This document shows positions 16,506-25,384 of a stretch of DNA of 64,000 nt, one piece after another. How positions within the stretch are numbered: position 1 is the stretch's first letter; every line of letters begins with the position of its first letter. The position numbers were made by a program, and so were the translations under genes. The notes beneath the pieces were generated by a model, which ran no database searches, was not told the origin of the DNA, and saw only the letters and a list, made by a program, of their open reading frames with translations. This DNA comes from an uncultured Acidobacteriota bacterium (GTDB lineage Bacteria > Acidobacteriota > Terriglobia > UBA7540). The DNA lies in assembly GCA_937900045.1 (NCBI GenBank), contig CALCEB010000085.1, positions 1 through 64,000 on the forward strand. The letters run 5' to 3'.

Positions 16506-17387
16506 ATGATGGAAAAAATCCAGCAGTTTGCATCGCCCGCGGCGGGAAATGGATCACCCAAGCCCTGGGCATTGCAACGCCTGCCAGTGTTTCCGGCAGT
16601 TGCGTCGCGCCTGGTAACCATGGTTTCCCAGGAGGATGCATCTTTTCGCAAGGTGGCCGACCTCATCGGCAGGGACACTGGACTGACGGCTGATTTAATG
16701 CGTCTCGCCAACTCACCCTTGATCGGATTAAGACTTGAGATCCGAAGCGTGCTTCGTGCCATTTCGGTACTGGGCGTGAGCCGGGTGAAGACCCTGGCCA
16801 TGACCATTGCCCTGAGGAACTTTGCTTTGCCGGCGGCAGGGTCAGAGGTGTTCAAGGAGTGCTGGCGGCACAGCCTGGCTTGCGCTTTCTCCTGCGAGGA
16901 GTTGGCGGCGGCTTGCTCACGCGATAAGGATGAAGGCTACACGGCCGGACTGATGCACGACATTGGCCGCCTGGCACTGCTCGCGGCCTATCCCGAGGAA
17001 TACAGCGCCATGGTAAAGCTGGCGCGTGAACAACAGAAAGACCTGATGCAGGCGGAGCGTGACACTTTTGAAGTGGACCACTGCTTTGCCGGAGGGAAAC
17101 TGCTACGCGAGTGGAAGTTTCCGGCGGAAATCTGCGAGGCCGCCCAGATGCACCACATTCCTCCTGACCCGGCGCGCTTTGGAATCAGCCAGCTAGTCCA
17201 CGCAGGATGCCAAATGGCCAACATGTTGGGTTTCCAAATGGCTGGATCGCACCGGGAATGGGACGTGGCAGAAATCCTGGCGGTGATTCCATCCACATCA
17301 CGCAAGAGCTTAAAAGAAAAGTCGGAAGGTTTGGGCCTGAGAATCCTGGACAAGATCAACTCCACCGAGTGCAGCCTGATGTTTTGA
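16506..17387 (+). CDS. HDOD domain protein
   Basis: A 293-residue protein. Residues about 22-220 form an HDOD domain: LPVFPAVASRLVTMV, IGRDTGLTADLMRLANSP, I.SVLRAISVLGVSRVKTLAM, the HSLACAFSCEELA segment, and GLMHDIGRLALL, which keeps the His-Asp pair of HD phosphohydrolases. HDOD proteins are regulatory, often in cyclic di-GMP or chemotaxis pathways, and usually lack full catalytic metal sites. No attached output domain is seen. Two ATGs (16506, 16509) are possible; the choice is minor. It stands alone. Confidence 0.87.
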   Translation: MMEKIQQFASPAAGNGSPKPWALQRLPVFPAVASRLVTMVSQEDASFRKVADLIGRDTGLTADLMRLANSPLIGLRLEIRSVLRAISVLGVSRVKTLAMTIALRNFALPAAGSEVFKECWRHSLACAFSCEELAAACSRDKDEGYTAGLMHDIGRLALLAAYPEEYSAMVKLAREQQKDLMQAERDTFEVDHCFAGGKLLREWKFPAEICEAAQMHHIPPDPARFGISQLVHAGCQMANMLGFQMAGSHREWDVAEILAVIPSTSRKSLKEKSEGLGLRILDKINSTECSLMF

Positions 17388-17424
17388 CCGGCCCCGCGGA
17401 GCCGCCTGCGCAGCCGCCGGGCAG

Positions 17425-17706
17425 TTGGGGGCACTGAACTTACTGCATGAGGTTTTAAAGCGAATCTCGAGCTCCCGCCAAATGCCCGAAATGCCCGCAA
17501 AGAATTGCCGCCAGCTTTCCTTCCGGATCGGCACCCTTCTGCCGCTGGAGGACGAGTTTAAGCAGCTTCTCCTGACTCCCCGGAGTGAGGAGGAACAGCC
17601 CCACGAGATCAAACGCGTCCTGGAGGAAATGATCCCGGCGCTCCATCTTGCGATCAGAGCTCGACAGAAGGCAGGCGGGAACGGGCGCCTGCGCCGGCAC
17701 GAGTAG
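17425..17706 (+). CDS. Hypothetical protein (uncertain)
   Basis: A 93-residue open frame (MGALNLLHEVLKRISSS start, EEMIPALHLAI near the end) between the HDOD gene and the PspC gene. I recognise no family. The predicted protein is helical and mixed-charge. An opposite-strand frame over the same bases is equally plausible, so coding status is doubtful. Confidence 0.25.
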   Translation: MGALNLLHEVLKRISSSRQMPEMPAKNCRQLSFRIGTLLPLEDEFKQLLLTPRSEEEQPHEIKRVLEEMIPALHLAIRARQKAGGNGRLRRHE

Positions 17707-17747
17707 GAAAGGCAATGCCGGCCGCGAATCGAATGCCGGACCTGGAA

Positions 17748-18074
17748 TCAGGCGTTCAACACCGGCTCGGCACGGACTCCGCCGGACTCTTTGGCGGCTT
17801 CTGCCACTGGGTTGGGCATGATGAGCCAGGCCACCGCATAGCCGATCAGTCCCCAGCCGCCGAGAAGCGCCAGCATTATCCAGATCAGGCGCATCACGGT
17901 GGGGTCCAGCTCCAGGTATTCCGCGAAGCCGCCGCAAACCCCGGCGATCTTCTTATCCGTGGCGGACAGACTGAGCTTCTTCACGCTCCGGCCTGCTGTG
18001 CAGGCTGCCGCCCCGCAAAAGCAGCAATAGTTAGCCGGGCCGGACTGCTCCTTGCCGCATTGATGGCAAAACAT
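17748..18074 (-). CDS. Zinc-ribbon PspC-domain membrane protein
   Basis: A 108-residue protein. It starts with a zinc ribbon, MFCHQCGKEQ and YCCFCGA, then a PspC domain at about 33-90: LSATDKKIAGVCGGFAEYL, DPTVMRLIWIMLAL and a membrane helix ending IGYAVAWLIMPNP. PspC proteins are membrane-linked stress sensors; the zinc-ribbon form is common outside Proteobacteria and has no assigned mechanism. AAGGTGG precedes the ATG. No psp operon partners are nearby. Confidence 0.88.
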   Translation of the reverse strand: MFCHQCGKEQSGPANYCCFCGAAACTAGRSVKKLSLSATDKKIAGVCGGFAEYLELDPTVMRLIWIMLALLGGWGLIGYAVAWLIMPNPVAEAAKESGGVRAEPVLNA

Positions 18075-18315
18075 GGTAAACCACCTTCCTTGAATTGTCT
18101 TTCAACCTATAATACGCTAGCATCCAGGTTAAAGTTTCGTGCGAGGACTCAGGTTCGAGCGTGCGCCTCGCGCATTGACATCCGGCCAGCCTAAGAATTG
18201 GGGTTGGCCGTTGTGCTGATGCCAGGGGTAATGGCCGTGGCAGTTGACTCGGAAATCAAGGATTGAGTTATCTCCCGGCTAAGTTGTGCCCCTGAGCATG
18301 AACTGAGCGAATCCT

Positions 18316-19350
18316 ATGGTCCGAGACGATCCTACCTTTCCCGGCAGCATTCGCAGAAGGGCCAGGCGCGTTGCTTCCAAACCATTCCGGGTCTTTGCTC
18401 GCAGTACCTCCCTGCGGCGAAGGGTGGCTTACAGCCTGGCCGTTGTCCGGCTCATTCTTGTCCCCGTCATTTTCCTTGCCGTCTATTACCTTTACGCCAT
18501 GAGCCGGATCGTGGACCGCATTGTGAACGTTGACGCCCAGGTAGCGACTCTGGCGGAGAGCGTTTCCATCCAGATGTTGAACGCCCGCCGCATGGAGCTG
18601 AATTTCTTCCTGCTCCACGACCCGGAGGACCTCACTTCTAGCCATCAGGTGTTGGACCATGTGAACAAGACTTTGAGTGAATGCCTCCGGCTCCAGCCGG
18701 ACGAAAATGGCACCATCGCTCAGATTCAATCCCAGCTTCAGATTTACCGCCAAAGGCTGGATGAGGCCGTTTCCCGCTTGAACCAACCGGGTCACAGCAC
18801 TCGCGAGCACTTGCAGGAGGTTCTCCGCGCTTACGAGACGAATCTGAACCGGATTCTGCTCCGGGCTAAGCGCGAGAGCCGCGCCTATCTGCTCGAAGAG
18901 CTGCGAAATCAGGTTGGTTCTTTCGACGGACAGATGGCCACCACTCTTGCTGCTGGAGATCCCGCTCTGCGCAAAGCGACTCTGGGGTTACAGTCGTCCA
19001 GCAACCGAATTCTGGAACTCTCCTCGCAGCTTGAGCGGGAAAGCTGGGACCGGGTGCGGCGTGACCACCGGCAGGCCCGGCAACTGGTGAACCGCGCTGA
19101 AATCGTGCTCGTCGTCGTCTCCATCCTCACCCTGATTCTGAGCGTGCTGGTGAGCTTCATCCTGCCCCGCCAAGTGGTGAAGCCGCTCGTGGACTTGAAA
19201 GCCGCCGTGGACCACGCCGAGGCCGGCAATTATGAAATTGAGTTTGACGTGGAGGGCGAGGGCGAAGTGGCGCAGCTTGCTAACAGCGTTCGCCGCCTGA
19301 TTGCCCAGTTCCGGGAAAAGAAGGAAAGCGCGGGTGTGCGCAATTCGTAG
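18316..19350 (+). CDS. Membrane sensor with HAMP domain, no output domain
   Basis: A 344-residue protein. Membrane helices lie at about residues 42-62 (LAVVRLILVPVIFLAVYYLY) and 262-285 (IVLVVVSILTLILSVLVSFIL). The periplasmic region between them is helical, like the four-helix bundles of chemoreceptors. A HAMP domain follows at about 286-335 (PRQVVKPLVDLKAAVDHAE, EGEVAQLANSVRRL). The protein ends shortly after, with no kinase, methyl-accepting or cyclase domain. It could signal by binding a partner, or be a cut-down receptor. No obvious partner gene is adjacent. Confidence 0.75.
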   Translation: MVRDDPTFPGSIRRRARRVASKPFRVFARSTSLRRRVAYSLAVVRLILVPVIFLAVYYLYAMSRIVDRIVNVDAQVATLAESVSIQMLNARRMELNFFLLHDPEDLTSSHQVLDHVNKTLSECLRLQPDENGTIAQIQSQLQIYRQRLDEAVSRLNQPGHSTREHLQEVLRAYETNLNRILLRAKRESRAYLLEELRNQVGSFDGQMATTLAAGDPALRKATLGLQSSSNRILELSSQLERESWDRVRRDHRQARQLVNRAEIVLVVVSILTLILSVLVSFILPRQVVKPLVDLKAAVDHAEAGNYEIEFDVEGEGEVAQLANSVRRLIAQFREKKESAGVRNS

Positions 19351-19427
19351 CCAATCACAGATCCAGCAAATCTTCGGGTTTGGGGCCGGTCAAACCGGAA
19401 ATAATTTTCCGGGGCATTAGACTCTTT

Positions 19428-20873
19428 TCACCCTTTGATCACGCCCAAAGGCTTCAGCCGCGCCACCCGCTTTGAAAGCCCGGCTTCGTGGACGACGCGG
19501 ATGACTGCCTCCACGTCCTTGTAAGCTTCCGGGATTTCCTCAACAATGCCGTCCCGCGTCTCAGACCGCACCACAATGCCTTGCTCCTCCAGCCGCTCGC
19601 GGGCGTTCTGCGCAAAAGCTGACCGCTTGGCGGCGTTGCGGCTCATCAACCGTCCCGCGCCATGGCAAGTGGTTCCAAAGGTTTCCCGCATCGAGCCCGG
19701 CGCGCCAACCAAAACATAGGATGCCGTTCCCATCGATCCCGGAATCAACACCGGCTGTCCCCAAGCGCGGTAATCCTCCGGCACCTCCGGTCTCGCGGCA
19801 GGAAAAGCCCGCGTCGCTCCTTTGCGATGCACCATCACTGCGCGTTCTTCCCCATTCACAGGGTGCCGCTCCATCTTGGCAATGTTGTGGCAGACATCGT
19901 AAACCACGTGAAGGTCCGTTGCATGACCGAAGATGCGTTGGAACGCTCCGCGCACCTGGTGGGTGATCCCTTGCCGGTTCGCCCAGGCAAAATTGGCAGC
20001 GGCGCGCATGGCGCCAAGATAAGATTGGCCGGTGCGGGAATGAACCAGCACACAGGCCAACTGGCGGTCCGGCAGATCGAATCTCCCTTGGCCGTCCTCT
20101 TCCATCTCCCGCAGATAGTCAGTGCAGACCTGGTGCCCCAGTCCGCGTGAGCCAGAGTGGATGAGCACAACCACTTGATTTGTCCGGAGGCCGAAGGCCC
20201 GCGCAACTTCCGGCTCAAACACCTGCTCCACGTACTGAACTTCCAGGAAGTGGTTGCCGGAGCCGAGGGTGGCGAGCTGCGGCGCGCCGCGGGTCTTGGC
20301 ACGGTCACTGACGGAGGCAGGATTCGCGCCATCCATCGTCCCGGTCTCCTCGCAATGAGCCAAATCCTCCGGCTGCCCATAACCGTGCTGCACCATCCAT
20401 GCGGCGCCGGATTCGAGGACCATGTCCAATTCCTGATGTGGAACTTGGATTTCACCTTTACGTCCGGCGCCGCATGGAACATCACGGAAAAGTTGATTGA
20501 CGAGGTCACGAACCTTCGGGCGGACTTCCTCAAGACCAAGATCGCTGGCCAGCAGCCGCACGCCGCAATTGATGTCGAAGCCTACGCCGCCCGGCGAAAT
20601 CACGCCGCCTTCCGCTGGATCGGTGGCAGCAACACCACCGATGGGGAAGCCGTAACCCTGGTGAATGTCGGGCATGGCGAGCGATCTTCCGACGATTCCG
20701 GGCAGCATGGCCACGTTTACGGCTTGCTCAAGCGAGAGGTCTTTCAGCAGGTCCTTGAGCATCGCCTCGTCCGTGTAGATGAGCGCATCCGTCAACATGC
20801 CGGGCCGCGTGCCGCGCTGGATGAGCCAGCGGTAGGGGTCGAGCCTTTCGAGGTTGCTGATTTGAATGGCCAT
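19428..20873 (-). CDS. rtcB: RtcB RNA-splicing ligase
   Basis: A 481-residue RtcB ligase, which joins RNA 2',3'-cyclic phosphate or 3'-phosphate ends to 5'-OH ends using GTP and Mn2+. Key landmarks: AMPDIHQGYGFPIGGVAA, GGVGFDINCGVRL with a metal-binding Cys, GSGNHFLEVQ, HSGSRGLGHQV, and the nucleophile motif TCHGAGRLMSR whose His is guanylylated. The ATG at 20873 (MAIQISN) is preferred to 20885. No archease or rtcA is next to it. Likely roles are RNA repair and possibly tRNA processing. Confidence 0.95.
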   Translation of the reverse strand: MAIQISNLERLDPYRWLIQRGTRPGMLTDALIYTDEAMLKDLLKDLSLEQAVNVAMLPGIVGRSLAMPDIHQGYGFPIGGVAATDPAEGGVISPGGVGFDINCGVRLLASDLGLEEVRPKVRDLVNQLFRDVPCGAGRKGEIQVPHQELDMVLESGAAWMVQHGYGQPEDLAHCEETGTMDGANPASVSDRAKTRGAPQLATLGSGNHFLEVQYVEQVFEPEVARAFGLRTNQVVVLIHSGSRGLGHQVCTDYLREMEEDGQGRFDLPDRQLACVLVHSRTGQSYLGAMRAAANFAWANRQGITHQVRGAFQRIFGHATDLHVVYDVCHNIAKMERHPVNGEERAVMVHRKGATRAFPAARPEVPEDYRAWGQPVLIPGSMGTASYVLVGAPGSMRETFGTTCHGAGRLMSRNAAKRSAFAQNARERLEEQGIVVRSETRDGIVEEIPEAYKDVEAVIRVVHEAGLSKRVARLKPLGVIKG

Positions 20874-20983
20874 CGGTTCTCGCACGGAGTCGGGATAACC
20901 TCTAATGAATCCATTGTAGCAAGCCCTGCGTCTGGCGTGGTACGGCTTTGCCTCTCCCCAGTAAGACTAAGATGAGGTACACT

Positions 20984-21730
20984 ATGGGAGTTATGGCCTC
21001 AAACCTTACAACGTTACCGCCGCCCCACTCGAAACGCATCGAGGCGTGGATTTACACGGTTCTTAACCCGTTAATCGAGAGCCTGCGCCGGGAAGTTTTT
21101 CTGCTCGAAAAGGGTAATCTCACTTGGCGGTCATATTCCAGAAAGTGTGAATATCTACAGCCTATTTCCGAGTATATTGACTTCGAGCACCATCCCAATT
21201 ATGAGGATTTTCTCACAGACAGTTTGAACGTCGGCTTTGAAGAGCGTTTTTCAAGCCACGACCAAGCTGTTGTGCACGTGGAAAATGTCGCAGGGCGATT
21301 CTTTGACACAATCATGAACGAACCCAAATTTCGAGACCTGATCAAGAGATCACTCGAAGAATACGAAGCTGCGGCCACGGTAGAACACCCAAGCTTGATT
21401 TCTATGCAGCAGGAGTTGCCAAAGGCTATTGCTGAAAACCTTGTCAACAGGGCTGACGCTCTTCCGGCTCACTACGCAATGCACAAATTCTGGCAGGGTC
21501 ACAAGGATAGCCTTCACGCCATGGTTTCCGACGGCGATCCGCTTCATCCGACTAGGGAGCAGACATGGTTTCGGGCCATCGATAAGACGACCGCTGACCT
21601 CAAGGCTTGCTCTGATGAATTGCTGAAGAAGCTTCTGGACCATCGCTCCCACCTGTGCAGAACATTCGACATTCCCTTTGCTCCTATCCATTTGACCAAG
21701 AGCCAAAGCCCGAATGAGCCCATCGCCTGA
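20984..21730 (+). CDS. Unrecognised helical protein, partner of PIN-like gene
   Basis: A 248-residue protein I do not recognise. It is predicted mostly helical and acidic to neutral, with no signal peptide or membrane segment, and motifs such as ISEYIDFEHHPNYEDFLTD and RTFDIPFAPIHL. Starts at 20972, 20984 and 20993 are possible; 20984 is favoured because GAGG lies six bases before it. Its end overlaps the next gene by 17 bases, so the two are coupled. The arrangement resembles an antitoxin or specificity subunit followed by a nuclease. That reading is inference. Confidence 0.65.
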   Translation: MGVMASNLTTLPPPHSKRIEAWIYTVLNPLIESLRREVFLLEKGNLTWRSYSRKCEYLQPISEYIDFEHHPNYEDFLTDSLNVGFEERFSSHDQAVVHVENVAGRFFDTIMNEPKFRDLIKRSLEEYEAAATVEHPSLISMQQELPKAIAENLVNRADALPAHYAMHKFWQGHKDSLHAMVSDGDPLHPTREQTWFRAIDKTTADLKACSDELLKKLLDHRSHLCRTFDIPFAPIHLTKSQSPNEPIA

Positions 21731-22229
21731 AAAGGACTGGCAAGGTCGATTGCTGATCCTTGATACAGGTGTCATGCGCGAACTTGTTCTCTTCCATGCG
21801 GTACAGGTACTCCGCTTCATCAAGCTGAAGAGGGATCTGAGGTTCATCAAAAACCAGCACTCATATCAGAAGTGCGTCCAATTCATGGCCGGCTTCAGAC
21901 ACAAGACGACCAGCCCATCGGTCGTTGCCGAGCTCCATTATTGGATCAGAAAAACAGATTCCCCTGGCCACCTCAAGCTCTGGAACCGCGTCTATGACGA
22001 GTTCAACAATATGAACATCGCCGAGGAAGTGGTCAAACTTACCGACATGGACGTCAACCAGGTTGCAAGATTTGGCCCAGTCGATGTGAGCCTGATTGAA
22101 ATCGCACGGCGAAATGCAGAGCACTCGCCCTGCATTTTGACAGTTGAAAATGCCCTCTGCGGAGTCTGCGAGAAAGCAAACATCAGAGCGCTATCCATCG
22201 AGGAAGTAACGTTGACGGCGCTCCGATAG
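21714..22229 (+). CDS. Divergent PIN-like domain protein
   Basis: A 171-residue protein with the PIN layout. LLILDTGVMREL supplies Asp17; SPSVVAELHYW supplies Glu73; ARFGPVDVSLIEIA supplies Asp124. The fourth position, normally Asp/Asn in LTxD, reads ILTVENAL with Glu145. PIN proteins are RNases with four acidic metal ligands, so three are standard and the fourth conserved in charge. It is coupled to the helical gene upstream. Substrate unknown. It differs from VapC and from DUF5615 in spacing and length, with a long helical insertion at about residues 25-65. Confidence 0.7.
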   Translation: MSPSPEKDWQGRLLILDTGVMRELVLFHAVQVLRFIKLKRDLRFIKNQHSYQKCVQFMAGFRHKTTSPSVVAELHYWIRKTDSPGHLKLWNRVYDEFNNMNIAEEVVKLTDMDVNQVARFGPVDVSLIEIARRNAEHSPCILTVENALCGVCEKANIRALSIEEVTLTALR

Positions 22230-22251
22230 TCTTGCGACTCAATGTTTCTTG

Positions 22252-23508
22252 TCAATGCACCCGCTTGACCTTTTTCTGCATGTAATCCATCAACAGGTAC
22301 TGGCCCAGAGTATATGGCGTCGTGAAATATGCCTTGCCGCGGCAGATTTCCGTCACCTTCTGCACAAAATTCACCAGACCGTAATCCGAGGCCAGCATGA
22401 AAGTGTTGATCAGGATGCCGTTGCGGCGGCAGCGCGCTACTTCGTGCAGCGTTTCGGAGACCACCAACGGATCGAGGCCGAAGGCATTCTTGTAAATCCG
22501 TCCGTCCTCCAGCGTGAGGGCCGAAGGCTTGCCATCCGTAATCATGACGATTTGGCGCATGTCCTTGCGTTGGCGGGAGAGAATGCGCTGGGCCAGCCGC
22601 AAGCCCTCGCGGGTGTTGGTGTAATAAGGTCCCACGCGCACGCGGGCCAGCCCGGCCAGGGGAATCTCCTCTGCCGAGTCGTGGAACAGCACCATGTGCA
22701 GCGAGTCGCCGGGATATTGCGTGCGGATCAAGTGGGTGAGGGCAAGCGCCACCTTCTTCGCGGGAGTGAAGCGGTCCTCGCCGTAAAGGATCATGCTGTG
22801 GCTGCAATCGAGCATCAGGACGGTGGCGCAGGAGCTTTGGTACTCGCACTGCCGGACGTAGAGGTCCTCGTAGTCCAGATCGAGCGGCATTTTCAGCCCG
22901 CCGCGCTGAATGGCGGAAAGCAGCGTGGCATTCACATCCAAGTTCAGCGTGTCGCCGAATTCATAACGGCGCGTTGACCCGTGAGACTCAACCCCCGTGG
23001 CGAGCTCACGCGTATCGTGACGGCCGAAGCTGGATTTACCGAGCGATCCCAGCAGGTCTTTCAGCGTTTTGAACCCCAGGAAGTCGAGCGCCTTGTCCGT
23101 CACTTCAAAGCGCGCCTGCCCTTCGGGACCGGCGCCCGGGCCGGTCCGCGGCTCGGTCATCTCCCCTTGGTTTGGCGGAGGCTGATCGATGGTGATGTAG
23201 CCTTCTTCCGCCATCCGTTCCATTAGCTTTTGCATCAGCTCTGAGAGCTTGGAATTACGGTAATCTTCCGGATGCTCCATCATCTGCTGCATCAACTCCG
23301 GAGGAATCATGCCGCGTTCCTGCATCGCCTCCAGCAGCGCCCGCTCGAGTTCCTCCATGGTCCGCTCGGGATCCATTTCGTAAAAGTCGTTGAACTGGTT
23401 GAAAAACCCGCTGTCGAGAAGAAAATCCTGAAGAAGCTGCATCAGGTCTTCGGCTGTGAGGTCTTCAAAGGGGTCGCCAATGTACTTGGTGTAGTTAATG
23501 TATTTCAT
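22252..23508 (-). CDS. VWA-domain protein, partner of AAA ATPase
   Basis: A 418-residue protein. The N-terminal part (residues 1-130) is acidic and Met-rich with helical repeats. The C-terminal von Willebrand A domain has the MIDAS motif LMLDCSHSM (DxSxS), a Thr in YTNTREGL and the Asp in MITDGKPS. This domain order is that of BchD/CoxE-like proteins that work with a MoxR or Mg-chelatase-type ATPase. Its partner lies upstream at 23607-25076 in the same direction. Such pairs insert metals or remodel protein complexes; the target here is unknown, and no chlorophyll or cobalamin genes are nearby. Confidence 0.88.
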   Translation of the reverse strand: MKYINYTKYIGDPFEDLTAEDLMQLLQDFLLDSGFFNQFNDFYEMDPERTMEELERALLEAMQERGMIPPELMQQMMEHPEDYRNSKLSELMQKLMERMAEEGYITIDQPPPNQGEMTEPRTGPGAGPEGQARFEVTDKALDFLGFKTLKDLLGSLGKSSFGRHDTRELATGVESHGSTRRYEFGDTLNLDVNATLLSAIQRGGLKMPLDLDYEDLYVRQCEYQSSCATVLMLDCSHSMILYGEDRFTPAKKVALALTHLIRTQYPGDSLHMVLFHDSAEEIPLAGLARVRVGPYYTNTREGLRLAQRILSRQRKDMRQIVMITDGKPSALTLEDGRIYKNAFGLDPLVVSETLHEVARCRRNGILINTFMLASDYGLVNFVQKVTEICRGKAYFTTPYTLGQYLLMDYMQKKVKRVH

Positions 23509-23533
23509 AAGAAACCAGACTTACAAAGGCATC

Positions 23534-23580
23534 AGCGCTCAGCTATCAGCTTGCGTGTTCTCTTGTTCATGCTGAGCGCT
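23534..23580. repeat. Inverted repeat between AAA and VWA genes
   Basis: AGCGCTCAGC (23534-23543) and GCTGAGCGCT (23571-23580) form a perfect 10-base stem with a long loop. It sits in the 98-base gap of the two-gene unit and could be an mRNA hairpin or a dispersed repeat. Confidence 0.4.
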
Positions 23581-23606
23581 AATCGCTGAATGCTGACCTC
23601 TTCGCG

Positions 23607-25076
23607 TCAGTTATACGACCGGCGGCGCGTGGGTCCCGTCGGTCCCGGTTCTTCGGGGGGCGGTTCGGGCCGGCGCGCCTCCGCGTAATATCCCAATTCT
23701 TCGTTGCGGCTGATCTTCTTCTGGGCATAAAGCCCCTCAAGAACAAATTCGGCCCCGGCCACCTGCACGGCGCGGTCGTCCTTGGTCTTCATCCCAAGAG
23801 GCTCCAGCACATCGAGCAGACCTTGAATCTTTTTGAACTGGGAGAAGATTTCATCCACCGGAGCGGTTTCCGGCAGCTTCAGACTGCCGCCGAGTTCGAA
23901 CCACTTGACGATGGCGTGCAGCGGGACGCTGTCAAAATACTTGCGGAAGACCCGCGCCGTGGCCGTGCGGATCACCTCGCGCGCCACCACGTCCGCCCCA
24001 CGCATCTCGCCCTCGTACTCCAGCTCAATCTTGCCGGTCACCGAAGGCAGTGAGGCATAAATGTCCGAAAGCCGGGGCGCCACCGTGGATTCGCGGTTCA
24101 CGAGCGTGCGGCGCTCCGCGTTGGAAATGACGTTTTCAAGCGTGGTGATGGGCAGGCGCTGGCTCACCCCGCTGCGCTTGTCGATTTTTTTCTCCTGCCG
24201 CGCTTCGAAGGCGATGCTTTCAATCACTTCGCGAACGAATTGGGGAATCACCAGGCGGCGGCTGCCATTGCGCTGGGTCCAGGATTCCTGCGCCGTGATC
24301 TCCATCCCGTGCTCAATGGTCTGCGGGTAATGGGTGCGGATTTCCGAGCCGATGCGGTCCTTGAGCGGCGTGATAATCTTGCCGCGCGCCGTGTAATCCT
24401 CGGGATTGGCGGTGAACACCAGCGCCACATCCAGCGGCAGACGCACCGGATAGCCTTTGATCTGCACGTCGCCTTCCTGCATAATGTTGAACAGGCCCAC
24501 CTGGATTTTGCCGGCCAGATCAGGCAGCTCATTCACCGCGAAAATGGCGCGATTGGCGCGGGGCAACAGGCCGTAGTGGATGGTGAGTTCGCTCGAAAGC
24601 GCATGGCCGCCGCGCGCCGCTTTGATGGGATCGAGATCGCCTATCATATCCGCAATGGTCACATCGGGCGTGGCCAGTTTTTCCACGTAGCGCATCTCGC
24701 GCGGCAGGTATTCGATCCCGGTCGCGTCACCACACTCCTTGATCATCTCGTGGCACGCTTTGCAAATGGGCTTCAGCGGATCGTCATGAATCTCGCATCC
24801 GGCCACCATCGGAATTTCCTTGTCCAGCAAGCCCACCAGCGCCCGCAGGATGCGGCTCTTCGCCTGGCCGCGCAGGCCGAGCAGAATAAAGTTATGCCGG
24901 GAAAGGATGGCGTTTTCAATCTGCGGAATCACCGTGTCCTCAAAGCCGATGATGCCGGGGAAAACCGGCTCGCCGGATTCGAGCTTGGCGATCAGGTTGG
25001 CGCGCATCTCATCTTTAACGCTAGTCGAGCGATAATTGCTCTTCTTCAGCTCTCCGAGAGTTCTTACCTTGGTCAT
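23607..25076 (-). CDS. Mg-chelatase/MoxR-type AAA ATPase
   Basis: A protein of about 489 residues from the ATG at 25076 (506 from 25127). The Walker A loop is LGLRGQAKSR, an Ala replacing the usual Gly before Lys, which I believe is normal for this subfamily. Walker B is AIFAVNELPDL, and LVFTANPEDY is the sensor 1 region. An insertion at about residues 90-110 is Cys-rich (GCEIHDDPLKP followed by CKACHEMIKEC). DVTIADMIGDLDPIKAA follows as in Mg-chelatase I subunits. It probably drives the VWA partner downstream. Function in this organism is unassigned. Confidence 0.87.
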   Translation of the reverse strand: MTKVRTLGELKKSNYRSTSVKDEMRANLIAKLESGEPVFPGIIGFEDTVIPQIENAILSRHNFILLGLRGQAKSRILRALVGLLDKEIPMVAGCEIHDDPLKPICKACHEMIKECGDATGIEYLPREMRYVEKLATPDVTIADMIGDLDPIKAARGGHALSSELTIHYGLLPRANRAIFAVNELPDLAGKIQVGLFNIMQEGDVQIKGYPVRLPLDVALVFTANPEDYTARGKIITPLKDRIGSEIRTHYPQTIEHGMEITAQESWTQRNGSRRLVIPQFVREVIESIAFEARQEKKIDKRSGVSQRLPITTLENVISNAERRTLVNRESTVAPRLSDIYASLPSVTGKIELEYEGEMRGADVVAREVIRTATARVFRKYFDSVPLHAIVKWFELGGSLKLPETAPVDEIFSQFKKIQGLLDVLEPLGMKTKDDRAVQVAGAEFVLEGLYAQKKISRNEELGYYAEARRPEPPPEEPGPTGPTRRRSYN

Positions 25077-25211
25077 GCGTTCAATTATATGCTGCGGGAT
25101 GGGTGAACTCAATGCGGGATTACCCAAGCGGTGGGCGCCATCAAAGTCGTGCCATTTGTGTTGCTACACTTCTGATACTTTGACGTGACCCTGGGGGAAC
25201 ACCACTTGAGC

Positions 25212-25241
25212 TTGACAACTGCGAAAGGCGGTTTCTATAAT
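25212..25241 (+). promoter_or_regulatory. Promoter of the tRNA pair
   Basis: TTGACA (25212-25217), 18 bases, then a perfect TATAAT (25236-25241), 38 bases before tRNA-Gly. Confidence 0.82.
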
Positions 25242-25279
25242 TCGGAGGCAAGGGAATGTTGCGTCCCTTGCGGGCATGA

Positions 25280-25354
25280 GCGGGAATAACTCAGTGGTAG
25301 AGTGCGACCTTGCCAAGGTCGAAGTCGCGGGTTCGAATCCCGTTTCCCGCTCCA
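25280..25354 (+). tRNA. tRNA-Gly(GCC)
   Basis: A 75-base tRNA with CCA encoded. Acceptor arms GCGGGAA/TTCCCGC pair fully, the anticodon stem CGACC/GGTCG holds the loop TTGCCAA (anticodon GCC), and the T arm contains GGTTCGAATCC. Confidence 0.96.
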
Positions 25355-25384
25355 ATAATCTGGTCTCCACCGGTTTTATAACCC

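Noticed and set aside
17455..17937. Minus-strand open frame of 160 codons over the HDOD-PspC gap
   Set aside because: Its N-terminal half is antisense to the clear PspC gene; the remainder shows no family pattern, although it is not clearly worse than the plus-strand frame listed at low confidence.
24865..24900. Walker A with Ala instead of Gly (GLRGQAKS) as evidence of a dead ATPase
   Set aside because: I recall the same loop in many members of this Mg-chelatase-like subfamily, and Walker B and sensor residues are intact.
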